DNA of 64,000 nt, taken from Promethearchaeati archaeon. GTDB lineage: Archaea; Asgardarchaeota; Heimdallarchaeia; Heimdallarchaeales; Heimdallarchaeaceae. The stretch spans positions 1 to 64,000 of the forward strand of contig JABLTJ010000009.1 of NCBI GenBank assembly GCA_013166775.1. Direction: 5' to 3'. The notes under the pieces are model-generated. The model did not search any database, was not told the origin of the DNA, and worked only from the letters and a program-made list of their open reading frames with translations. Of the stretch, positions 37,192 to 45,231 are shown piece by piece; positions within the stretch are counted from its first letter, which is position 1; every line of letters begins with the position of its first letter. A program made the translations under genes and the position numbers.

Positions 37192-38013
37192 CATTCAAAC
37201 CTTATTAGGATATACTTTGATGATTATGGCGATAGGGAATGGTTTCGATTACAAGACAGTCCAAGAGAACAAGTTGATTTTTATATTCATAATCATTATC
37301 TGCGAAAATACATCCATTCCGGAGAAAAGATTCTAGAAATCAGTGCAGGTCCAGGAAGATTTACTATTGAGCTAGCTAAAATAGGAGCAAAGATTTGTGT
37401 TGGTGATATTTCTAGTAATCAACTACAGCTTAATGAAGAAAAAGTCAAAACTGCAGGATATGAAGATTCAATAATTTGGAGGAAACAATTGGATATTGTA
37501 GACTTATCGGAGTTAGCTGATAATGAATTTGAGTCTACAGTCTGTTATGGAGGACCTATAAGTTATGTTTTTGATAAAGCACCACAAGCTATAACTGAAC
37601 TCCTTAGAGTTACGAAGTCAAAGAACCATGTTTTAATTACTGTTATGTCACATCTTGGTTCCCTTCAGTTATTTCTAGGAGCTGTTTACAAACACTCACT
37701 TAATGATGGTTTGGAGTGTGTGGAAAAACTCATACAAGATGGAGATGTTATAGGAAAATTAGCTTCAAGTGGGCTTTATTGTCATATGTTTAGATGGTCA
37801 GAATTCAAATCTCTGTTAGAGAACTTTGATTGTGATATAGTTTCAGCATCTGCATCTCACTACTTATCCAATGTCCAACAGGATATTATTGAAAAATTCT
37901 ATGTTCACCCAAAAATGTGGGAGATATTTCTAGATTGGGAGTTGGATCTTAGTAAAGAAGAAGGAGCTATTGATGGGGGTATGCACATAATTGTAGTTCT
38001 ACAGAAACACTAA
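37192..38013 (+). CDS. SAM-dependent methyltransferase lacking an intact start
   Basis: A class I methyltransferase is encoded in one frame: FDDYGDREWFRLQDSPREQV, motif I ILEISAGPGRFTIELAKIGA with CVGDISSNQLQLNEEK, then CYGGPISYVFDKAPQAITEL and a C-terminal FRWSEFKSLLENF. The frame is open from 37192, but there is no ATG, GTG or TTG until TTG 37489, which is after motif I. An ATG at 37177 is in frame but is stopped by TAA four codons later (37189-37191). Either the start is an unusual codon (ATT/ATA near 37204-37210) or the gene is freshly disrupted. The substrate is unknown. Confidence 0.65.
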   Translation, partial: HSNLIRIYFDDYGDREWFRLQDSPREQVDFYIHNHYLRKYIHSGEKILEISAGPGRFTIELAKIGAKICVGDISSNQLQLNEEKVKTAGYEDSIIWRKQLDIVDLSELADNEFESTVCYGGPISYVFDKAPQAITELLRVTKSKNHVLITVMSHLGSLQLFLGAVYKHSLNDGLECVEKLIQDGDVIGKLASSGLYCHMFRWSEFKSLLENFDCDIVSASASHYLSNVQQDIIEKFYVHPKMWEIFLDWELDLSKEEGAIDGGMHIIVVLQKH

Positions 38014-38073
38014 ATTAAGCTTTAAACCAAATCCGTGCAAAAATTTAATAGTAGTTCACTTCAAAGGTTAACT

Positions 38074-38451
38074 ATGGCAGAAAGTGAGTACCAAAGACTC
38101 AAAGATTTTCTTTTACCGTTCATAATTGAAAGATTTCGAAGCACAGCAGTTAATGATGAACTACGTAAAAGTGTTGAAAATATTGCAAAAGCTTTTCTTT
38201 GGTGTATTGTGAGTATTCAAAATAAAATGCACCTCACTGAGATAACAACAATTTCTGTAGCAGAAGCATTTTATGAGAGAGGATTATATAATCTACTAAA
38301 TGAATTGGATATAGGAACAAAGAAAATTACAATGGAAGGGTTCTTGTTAGTACTTCCAGGGGAGATTCATAATTGGTTATTGTTTCTCCATAACAATGGT
38401 CAATTAAAGGGAGTTTATGATCGTTTTACTGGAACTTACGAAATAAAATAA
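38074..38451 (+). CDS. Helical protein of unknown function
   Basis: The protein has about 125 residues. ATG 38074 follows AAGGT with a five-base gap; GTG 38035 is in frame but poorly placed. The sequence is predominantly alpha-helical (YQRLKDFLLPFIIERFRSTA, VENIAKAFLWCIVSIQ) and ends in two short strands (GVYDRFTGTYEI). It follows the methyltransferase by 60 bp and could be cotranscribed. No family is recognised. Confidence 0.6.
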   Translation: MAESEYQRLKDFLLPFIIERFRSTAVNDELRKSVENIAKAFLWCIVSIQNKMHLTEITTISVAEAFYERGLYNLLNELDIGTKKITMEGFLLVLPGEIHNWLLFLHNNGQLKGVYDRFTGTYEIK

Positions 38452-38508
38452 CACAAGAATCTTAATCCAAATTTTGAATGAACAGTTTAAAAAAAGGTAT
38501 AAATGGAA

Positions 38509-38533
38509 GATTCCTTCAGATATTTTAGGAATC
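38509..38533. terminator. Hairpin between convergent genes
   Basis: GATTCC (38509-38514) and GGAATC (38528-38533) form a 6-bp stem around a 13-base loop in the gap between the helical protein gene and the acidic protein gene. It could end transcription from either side. Confidence 0.3.
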
Positions 38534-38547
38534 CCCTATTATTTCGT

Positions 38548-39522
38548 CTACATTGAGGTTAAGAATTTTTCCACTATTTCATCAACATTGATTTTGTTGA
38601 TTTTACAGTATTTTTCTGAGATTATAGGTGGATGATTTCCTTGGTGGACTTTTCCTCCAAAAAATATTTTCCCAAAATAGATTGGATTTATGAGGATTTT
38701 TTCAATCTTAGCAACATCAGATTTAGTCTTTTCAGCTATTTCAGCTAGACTCTTCTCCTGCAGGTAGAGTAAAGAGAACATTAGTTTGACTTTCATAGCT
38801 TCGTCGTCTTTAATCTCTAATTTACCCTTTACCAGATTATATCCGTAAGGAATGGCATCACCTGATACATCTAATGTTACTGTTAACAAACCACCATCTT
38901 TTGCAACATCTTCATGTAACTCGGGGGGATCTTCAACTTTGACAATTTCTGGTTCAGGTACTGGTTCAGGCTCCTCTTCGTCTTCTTCGGCTTCTTCAAT
39001 TTCCTCTTCGACTTCTTCGGCTTCGTCGATTTCCTCTTCGTCGGCTTCGTCGTCTTCGGCTTCGTCGATTTCCTCTTCGTCGGCTTCGTCGTCTTCGTCT
39101 TCGTCGGCTTCGTCGTCTTCATCTTCTACGACTTCTTCTACGACCTCATCAATTACTTCTTCTGAAACAGGTTCTTCTAAAACTTCGTCGACTGCTTCTT
39201 CAACAACCTCTTCGATATAATCTTCGACAACATCTTCAATGACTTCTTCTTCAGTTTCTTCTTCCTCAATCTCTTCTTCGGCTTTTTCGGCTTCTTCCTC
39301 TTCCTCTATTTCTTCATCTTCAGTTACTTCTTCCTCAATCTCTTCTTCAACTTCTTCTTCAACTTCTTCTTCCATTTTTAATTCAATTCCTTCATCAATT
39401 TTATCTTCATTTTCTTCTTTTTTAAACTTCAGAGCAGTATCTTTAGTCAAATCAGCAATTTGATCATCAAGTTTTTCTTGCAGTTTTTCCTTAAGTTTTG
39501 ATTTGATTTCATCTTCTTCCAA
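38548..39522 (-). CDS. Acidic repeat protein fused to a serine-recombinase 'Recombinase' domain
   Basis: In this 324-residue protein, residues ~1-50 are Lys/Glu-rich, ~50-200 are almost pure Glu/Asp/Val/Ile with tandem repeats (units like DDEADEEEIDEAE), and ~205-320 are globular. The globular part reads DAIPYGYNLVKGKLEIKDDE, then KLMFSLLYLQEKSLAEIAEK, then ILINPIYFGKIFFGGKVHQG followed by NHPPIISEK. This matches in order the Recombinase (PF07508) DNA-binding domain of large serine recombinases: vPyGY, ea..v...f..y..g.sl..Ia, iL.NpiY.G, h.piis. No catalytic Ser domain is present. It is probably a domesticated DNA-binding protein. Confidence 0.65.
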   Translation of the reverse strand: MEEDEIKSKLKEKLQEKLDDQIADLTKDTALKFKKEENEDKIDEGIELKMEEEVEEEVEEEIEEEVTEDEEIEEEEEAEKAEEEIEEEETEEEVIEDVVEDYIEEVVEEAVDEVLEEPVSEEVIDEVVEEVVEDEDDEADEDEDDEADEEEIDEAEDDEADEEEIDEAEEVEEEIEEAEEDEEEPEPVPEPEIVKVEDPPELHEDVAKDGGLLTVTLDVSGDAIPYGYNLVKGKLEIKDDEAMKVKLMFSLLYLQEKSLAEIAEKTKSDVAKIEKILINPIYFGKIFFGGKVHQGNHPPIISEKYCKINKINVDEIVEKFLTSM

Positions 39523-39754
39523 TCTGAAACACTCCTAAATTAAGGAAAGCAATTTCATTATTAAATATATATACGAAAGAGGCAAAAAGAGAAAAACAAA
39601 CAAAAAGAAGTCTACCTATTGAAGAAGGTGTTTTTGTCGGGATAATAGCTCCTTTACCTATGATGTAACTGATATTTTCCACTCTTTCTTATAATTACCA
39701 AATAAGAAGAAACCAAGAGAACAATTATTGGAAGACTGGAATTTAGAAGAAAAA

Positions 39755-39783
39755 GAATTTCTGCTTGAACAGGAAAGTAATTC
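39755..39783 (+). repeat. Dispersed repeat, copy A (degenerate)
   Basis: GAATTTCTGCTTGAACAGGA then AAGTAATTC, a diverged copy of the repeat family found at 41176, 42224, 44091, 44939 and 46573. It lies 10 bp beyond the stop of the SecY-like gene, within a 270-bp gap (39523-39792) that otherwise shows only short broken reading frames. Confidence 0.5.
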
Positions 39784-39792
39784 AAATAAAAA

Positions 39793-41079
39793 TCACAATT
39801 TACTGTAAATAATATCATAATATTCTCTAATTATGCAAATTGCTACTAGAACTCCCGTTCCAGTTCCTAAAGGACCTAGAAAATCTGCTATAGATGCTAG
39901 AAATCCTATGAAAAAACCTCCTAACCACGCAGCAGTTGGGATATACTGGTTCAGGTATTTCTGAACAATTTTAGGATCCTCTCTAAAACCAGGAATTAAC
40001 ATATCCTTATTAAGAAATTGTTTAGCAACACTCAATGAATCCATTCCAGCAGTAATATACCATATCCGTGAAAAAATACCACAAAATAGTATCATCATTA
40101 TAATATAGCCTACAACAAGAGAGGGTTTCTGGACAATTTTCTCAGGACCGTAAGGAGGGAAAAAAATACCAAAGAAGCCTCTCGGAGAAGAACCAGATAT
40201 TAAAGTAGATATGAAACCTAAAGTAGCAAATAATATTGAAGACAAAATTACTGGAACATAAAAAGTATACAAACTTCTTATAGGATAACGAGTGGGAATG
40301 TCATCTTTTTTTGATTGAGCAGGAATCTCTATTTTTATTGAAATAAAGTAAATAACTATAGCAAAAACGACGAAAAGTAATAGGAAATCTACAAAATCAT
40401 ACGTTTTATATGGATTATAAAAGGGCGTTAGTAAGTCTCCTCTACCTATTCCTTGAAAGAATGCTAAGATACTTCCTTCATACCACATAAATCCACTTAA
40501 TGTTTCTTGATGCAAACTTAACATTCCTTTAAAAATATTGTAACAAACACTGGCAAGTATGAATAGACTAGTTCCGGAACCCAAACCGTAACCCCTCTGG
40601 AGTAGTTCATCCATCAAGATTATCACAAACCCAGCAGCTAGTAATTGCACAAGGATAATCAATTTACTAATTATTGAGATACCCTCTCCATAAATACCAC
40701 TGAAAGAGAATACTAAAGCAAAAGCTATAGTTAATACTATTGCTAGTACTTTAGTACCAATAGCATAGAGCTTTCTATCCTCCTTCTTAGTGAAGTCTAC
40801 TTTGATTAATCTTAAACCAATTAGAATCTGAAAAATAACTATAGAGAGAACAATCGGGAGAATACCAAACTCAGCAAGACTACCTAGCCTAGAGGCAGAG
40901 ATCACTCGGAATAAAGATAGGGGATCATCTAGATAATATATACTTCCGGGAAATCCAAATAAAGGTATGCTTAAGAGAGCAAAATAAATACAAAGAATCC
41001 CAAAAGTCCAAGCTAATTTACTCCTCATTATACTTGGTTTTGATTCTTTTGTTTTCGATATTCCAGTTCTCAGATTCAA
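39793..41079 (-). CDS. secY: SecY/Sec61-alpha-like translocase protein
   Basis: The 428-residue protein has about ten predicted membrane helices and SecY landmarks: LGSLAEFGILPIVLSIVIFQ in helix 2, DELLQRGYGLGSGTSLFILA in the helix 4-5 region, IEIPAQSKKDDIPTRYPIRS before helix 7, and AAWLGGFFIGFLASIADFLG near the end. It would form the protein-conducting channel with SecE. Archaeal secY normally sits at the end of the spc ribosomal operon. Here it is isolated among accessory genes, so it may be a second copy or a relocated single copy. Confidence 0.85.
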   Translation of the reverse strand: MNLRTGISKTKESKPSIMRSKLAWTFGILCIYFALLSIPLFGFPGSIYYLDDPLSLFRVISASRLGSLAEFGILPIVLSIVIFQILIGLRLIKVDFTKKEDRKLYAIGTKVLAIVLTIAFALVFSFSGIYGEGISIISKLIILVQLLAAGFVIILMDELLQRGYGLGSGTSLFILASVCYNIFKGMLSLHQETLSGFMWYEGSILAFFQGIGRGDLLTPFYNPYKTYDFVDFLLLFVVFAIVIYFISIKIEIPAQSKKDDIPTRYPIRSLYTFYVPVILSSILFATLGFISTLISGSSPRGFFGIFFPPYGPEKIVQKPSLVVGYIIMMILFCGIFSRIWYITAGMDSLSVAKQFLNKDMLIPGFREDPKIVQKYLNQYIPTAAWLGGFFIGFLASIADFLGPLGTGTGVLVAICIIREYYDIIYSKL

Positions 41080-41175
41080 TTATTTCACTAGTCCTAATAG
41101 TCAATAATGTATATGAGTTTTCTTTAAAAGGATTTTCTAACAAACTTTGAATTAAATTCAAGAAGAAAAGAAAAA

Positions 41176-41213
41176 GGATTTCTATTTAAGCAGGAAGGGG
41201 ATTCTGACTCGAT
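41176..41213 (+). repeat. Dispersed repeat, copy B
   Basis: GGATTTCTATTTAAGCAGGA continuing AGGGGATTCTGACTCGAT. It is nearly full length with a few changes in the first half. It lies between the SecY-like gene and the broken binding-protein gene. Confidence 0.7.
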
Positions 41214-41311
41214 TTTTGATTTCTGAATAACATTAATAAGAGTATAGACCTACAGCTAAATAGTTATCAAGTGGTCTAAAGGAAGAATCCTAATGAATTA
41301 GAGGTTAGAAG

Positions 41312-42238
41312 ATGAAAAATAATAACACGATACTTATCACTGTAATGTTGATTTCTTTTATTATTCTCTCAGGTAATTCATTGCACGTGAGTAGTATCAC
41401 TACTTTAGCTCGTCTAACATTGCAAACAGAGCCTGGAGAGCATTTCGACTATGCACTTTACATATCCAAATATCTTGAATCTATAGATATCGAAGTTCAA
41501 ATTCAAGTACAAGAAGAGGGATGGTATGATAATCTATTAACCTTATCTAATGATTCTGATTTAGCAATTCTAGAAATAGAACAAGAACAAGACTATTCTT
41601 ATGGAGACATTCTCGAAATTTACAGTGAAGAAGGTATGTTAGGAAATTTTGGTTGGAGTAGATCAATACCATATTGTAATCAGAGTGAGCAGTTATTAAT
41701 GATGATTAATGAAACAGAAAATGAACAAGATAAATCAGAACTCATTAATGATTGGATGATAATAGTAATGGATAATATACTTCCAGTTTTGCCATTATTT
41801 ATCCCAAGAAATAATCTATCAATAATACTTCTAGTTTTTAATCTTCAAAGACCATTTATTGGAGGAGATAGTAATTATTTGTTTTTATCTGCACCTGATA
41901 AAGAATCATATACGATTGGAGTCGCAATCAGAAAGGCTATATCTTATTGCATAGATAAAGAGGAAATGAATAACATTGTAAATGATTGATCGTATAATCT
42001 AACTCCATATCCAATAATTGATACTAATGGAGACATTGTAGAATCTGAAACAGATTTTGAAATCCAGTACTATAGGGATTTGGAAAAAGCGAAAGAATGG
42101 ATTGCAGCTTGCAGTTATCACACTTGTATTGAAGAGAGTAAGTTTACTAATCTATACGCAATAATAGGACTATTTATGGTAGGAGAGGCTATTTTAAAGA
42201 AGAAAAGAAGAAGGAATAGAAAAGGAATTTCTGCCTGA
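41312..42238 (+). pseudogene. Broken, internally deleted permuted solute-binding protein
   Basis: ATG 41312 (GAGGTTAGAAG just upstream) opens a signal peptide and then the same first segment as the two full-length permuted binding proteins (YISKYLESIDIEVQIQVQEE, SDLAILEIEQEQD, LPVLPLFIPR). It jumps straight to the late part (LLVFNLQRPFIGG, GVAIRKAISYCIDKEEMN), so roughly the whole N-lobe (~300 residues) is missing. A TGA at 41987-41989 stops it. The same frame continues to 42238 with LEKAKEWIAACSY, a membrane helix and KKKRRRNRK. This shows deletion plus a nonsense mutation. Confidence 0.75.
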
Positions 42239-42260
42239 ACAGGAAGGGGATTCTGACTCT
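42224..42260 (+). repeat. Dispersed repeat, copy C
   Basis: GGAATTTCTGCCTGAACAGG followed by AAGGGGATTCTGACTCT. It overlaps the last codons of the pseudogene frame, whose final TGA lies inside the repeat. The rest of the gap to 42476 shows only the AGGTGA ribosome binding site of the next gene. Confidence 0.75.
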
Positions 42261-42476
42261 ACTAAGGTACAAATGAATGTAATATTAATTCTACAGATTC
42301 ATAACAGTCCCCGTCATTTTTTATACATTGAATTTTTATATGTGAATAACAACAAATATTGAATCTACTTTTGAGTAGATTCTGAAAAAAAAGAGTCTGA
42401 GAGATCTACGAAGAGAAAAGTAAATCAGAGTAATTGAATTCGAATATTTACAGATTCTTAATAATTAGGTGATTAA

Positions 42477-44030
42477 GTGAAAAAATCAAGAACACAAAAA
42501 AAATACATTTCAGGAATAAGTTTAATCTTAATGTTTCTATTGCTAGGTGTAGGTCAAGTTTCTGTTAAGGCTAGACCACCAAGAGGTCCAGGTGCTTACG
42601 GGTATGTATATGATGACAATGGAACAAATCCACCAATATATAATGCGAAAGTAACTCTAATTGTTGATGGCAATGTGGAAGATGTTGATTATACTGATAG
42701 TGCTGGATATTATTCTGTATTATATAGAACACTACTAATGGAACCGTATCCTGCAGAATTAGTAATTGAAAAAACAGGATTTCAAACAGAAGGAATAGGG
42801 ATAACGCTAGAGCGATTTTTGGCAGTAAGACAAGATATCAATCTAATACCAACAGTTCCTAGTGTTTTCAATGCTTTGCAATCAACACTATATGTACCGA
42901 CCACTAATATAGATAAAGGAGAAAGTTATACGTTTACCTTTGATATCCATAATACAAATAACTACTACACTTTGAAAAATCTCAAAATATACATTCATCT
43001 CAAAAATGAAGGATATTTAGTAGATGAGCAAGGAGTTTTTTATTTTGATAATTACTTAGACTATGATGGATGGTTTAGATACCCAATTCCAATAAATCTA
43101 GAACCATCTCAACAACAAAATGGATTGGCTTCTTCAATAGATAAATATTTGACTCTCTATAAACAATCTAGAGCTTGGCATGGTATTTTCGCTCTTAATA
43201 TAGGTGAGTATGACATTCTTGGATTTTATCTAACAGGGGATGCATTTGCAGGAAATTATTACGCTGGAAGTTTTCAGACAAGTATTCAATCCTTAACTAA
43301 AACATTTTTTGTTAATCAACCAGTAATTGTTCCAGTCTTTACCTATACACTAGTTGATTTTGAATGGTTTAATTATTTTGAAACTTTCCCCCAAGAATAC
43401 TTTAATCAGGTTAGTTCTAGATTTCAAACATACGAAATGTCAATTAGCTTCGATTGTTGTCAAACACTAGTCTATCCAGCTAACGAACCAGATCCCCCAA
43501 ACAATATGGAAGAATGGGAAACGTATGGAAGAGAAAAAGCTGGAGATATGTTAGGACTTTCTGTAGGAGGTTGGGATTATACAGAAGTAGAGAATTACCA
43601 AGTATCTCAGAATAATCATGGTTTTGACAAATTAGCATTTTTTGTTGGTGAAAAAGAACAACACTGGGGAGTATGTTGTGGAAAAAGCTATATTGTTTGC
43701 TACTTTGACAGAGATTTGTGGAATGTAGCAGCAGCAATCGTTAATGCTGCAATTGGATACCCTTTTTTTCCATATGAACTTCCTGAATGGTGGATAGATA
43801 ATCTAATTCAACATGAAATCTCTCACAGTTTTGGTGCTGAAGATCATGGGGATTGGGGAGATTCTTACAGTGTTATGACATATTTAGATATATGGAATCC
43901 AATTGATTCTGTATACGCAATTGATGCAATTCTTAATGGATTATATTGCTTTCAGCTAAACAATTGGTTAGATGATGATGTCACAACAATGTCTTCAAGC
44001 ATTGATCTTTTCTGGTCTCCTTCAACATAG
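42477..44030 (+). CDS. Secreted zinc metallopeptidase (HExxHxxGxxD)
   Basis: The 517-residue protein has a signal peptide, then a carboxypeptidase-regulatory-like beta domain at ~35-120 (GAYGYVYDDNGTNPPIYNAK, DSAGYYSVLYRT), a mid region with possible CARDB-like features, and a C-terminal zincin. The motif HEISHSFGAEDHGD supplies the three zinc ligands and catalytic Glu, and SVMTY downstream is the Met-turn of metzincin-like enzymes. Several Cys pairs suggest disulfides. The start is GTG 42477 with AGGTGA six bases upstream. It is flanked by repeats C and D. Confidence 0.78.
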   Translation: MKKSRTQKKYISGISLILMFLLLGVGQVSVKARPPRGPGAYGYVYDDNGTNPPIYNAKVTLIVDGNVEDVDYTDSAGYYSVLYRTLLMEPYPAELVIEKTGFQTEGIGITLERFLAVRQDINLIPTVPSVFNALQSTLYVPTTNIDKGESYTFTFDIHNTNNYYTLKNLKIYIHLKNEGYLVDEQGVFYFDNYLDYDGWFRYPIPINLEPSQQQNGLASSIDKYLTLYKQSRAWHGIFALNIGEYDILGFYLTGDAFAGNYYAGSFQTSIQSLTKTFFVNQPVIVPVFTYTLVDFEWFNYFETFPQEYFNQVSSRFQTYEMSISFDCCQTLVYPANEPDPPNNMEEWETYGREKAGDMLGLSVGGWDYTEVENYQVSQNNHGFDKLAFFVGEKEQHWGVCCGKSYIVCYFDRDLWNVAAAIVNAAIGYPFFPYELPEWWIDNLIQHEISHSFGAEDHGDWGDSYSVMTYLDIWNPIDSVYAIDAILNGLYCFQLNNWLDDDVTTMSSSIDLFWSPST

Positions 44031-44053
44031 TCAGGATAAAACCTGCTATGTTT

Positions 44054-44067
44054 TATTTTTTTTTTCT
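44054..44067 (+). terminator. Oligo-T terminator after the metallopeptidase gene
   Basis: A run of about 13 pyrimidines, nearly all T, starts 24 bases after the stop at 44030. It fits archaeal intrinsic termination. Confidence 0.5.
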
Positions 44068-44090
44068 ATCGTTTTAAAAACTTGTAAAAA

Positions 44091-44131
44091 GGAATTTCTG
44101 CCTGAACAGGAAGGGGATTCTGACTCGATGC
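44091..44131 (+). repeat. Dispersed repeat, copy D (full length)
   Basis: The full ~41-bp form: GGAATTTCTG, CCTGAACAGG, AAGGGGATTC, TGACTCGATGC. Similarity to copy F continues some bases further (a GGTTTT tract). It sits between the metallopeptidase terminator and the convergent secreted-protein gene. Confidence 0.8.
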
Positions 44132-44151
44132 TTCAGAGGTTTTATAGTATT

Positions 44152-44829
44152 TCAATTATTTCTTATACGATTTCTATTTTTTCTATATCTAAAAATCAAA
44201 ATTGCGAAGTAGATTAAAACAGCTGTAATATTAAAATCTGTTTTTTCAAATGTACGATATAACTCTTTATCGACTATTAAAGTACTGTTTGTTCCTTCAT
44301 GAGTTACAGAGATTTCATCATCAGTAACATTAAGAAAAGACAAATAACTATAATAAGGAATTTCATTCTCATGAACAAGAATAACCCATATTGTATAATT
44401 TCCATTTGGTATAGTTTCTAATTGAGGTTCATTTATATGAATAATAAAAATTCTCTCCATTTTAGTTACTCCAGGTTCAAGGTGATGTTCACTTTCAGCA
44501 GGTTGAGGTATATATGGATCACCTACAATCCAAAAATATTGATTGTTTTCAAGTGTACAATTTCCTCTTACTAAAATTAAATTAGTGTTAGGTGTAGTTA
44601 CAATTACAGTTGTTTCTGTTGGATTAATAATTTCAAGGGTATAAGTGAAATCAAAGTCTGTAAACTGAAAATTATTGGTATCACTTAAGATAGGAGGAAA
44701 CGAAATATCAGTAATTCGAGTATAAAGAATAATTTCAGAGGTAGAAGCTAAGGAAAATTGATGAAATAAAGAAAAGAAAAGTAAGAAAGCTAGAAGAAGG
44801 GAAGATATCTCTTTGAATGGATATTTCAT
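44152..44829 (-). CDS. Secreted/anchored beta-rich protein, unknown
   Basis: The 225-residue protein has a signal peptide (ISSLLLAFLLFFSLFHQFSL), a single extracellular beta-sandwich-like domain (NFQFTDFDFTYTLEIINPTE, IPNGNYTIWVILVH), a C-terminal membrane helix (ITAVLIYFAILIF) and a basic tail (RYRKNRNRIRNN). The middle resembles intracellular-proteinase-inhibitor-like or CARDB-like folds by composition only. It is flanked by repeats D and E. Confidence 0.6.
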   Translation of the reverse strand: MKYPFKEISSLLLAFLLFFSLFHQFSLASTSEIILYTRITDISFPPILSDTNNFQFTDFDFTYTLEIINPTETTVIVTTPNTNLILVRGNCTLENNQYFWIVGDPYIPQPAESEHHLEPGVTKMERIFIIHINEPQLETIPNGNYTIWVILVHENEIPYYSYLSFLNVTDDEISVTHEGTNSTLIVDKELYRTFEKTDFNITAVLIYFAILIFRYRKNRNRIRNN

Positions 44830-45219
44830 CTAGTATAATAAGTATAAAACATTAATAAAAATGATGATAAAAAAAACTGTGATTTAAAAGTGCATAAATA
44901 TTGATTTAAAAAAGAAGGATTATTGAATGAATATAAATGGAATTTCTGTCTGAACAGGAAGGGGATACCCTTCATGAAACTTTATTGATCTCTCAACTCA
45001 TGTAGCTAATTCTTTTTTAGGTTTATCATCCATTGATACTAAAACAAAAAGTTGACCATTGGGAAATTCTTCTTATGGGACGAGTATGAATGCTTTTATT
45101 GGATTTTCTTATCTGATACCATAGGAATTTGGAGTTCAATTCATAGTTTAATCTTTTCTAACAAAATGACTTTAAGCGTAATAATTATATAATTCTAATT
45201 TATTTATCATGCAAATTTC
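44830..45219. other. 390-bp gap holding repeat E and a possible gene remnant
   Basis: Apart from repeat copy E (44939), there is a 24-codon minus-strand open stretch at 44998-45072 (EEFPNGQLFVLVSMDDKPKK) with protein-like composition but no start and a stop directly upstream. This suggests a relic of a decayed gene. AT-rich sequence before 45232 probably carries the promoter of the next gene. Confidence 0.4.
44939..44966 (+). repeat. Dispersed repeat, copy E (5' half only)
   Basis: GGAATTTCTGTCTGAACAGG then AAGGGGAT. The match to the family ends here and the usual TCTGACTCGATGC part is absent. Confidence 0.7.
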
Positions 45220-45231
45220 TTGGTAATAAAA

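Noticed and set aside
38852..39463. Two + strand Ser-rich frames
   Set aside because: They mirror the Glu/Asp repeats of the acidic protein on the minus strand and have no other support.
43972..44217. 81-codon + strand frame across the metallopeptidase end and repeat D
   Set aside because: It starts inside the peptidase gene in another frame and passes through the terminator and repeat; the FLPEQEGDSDSM peptide is a reading of the repeat, not of a conserved protein.
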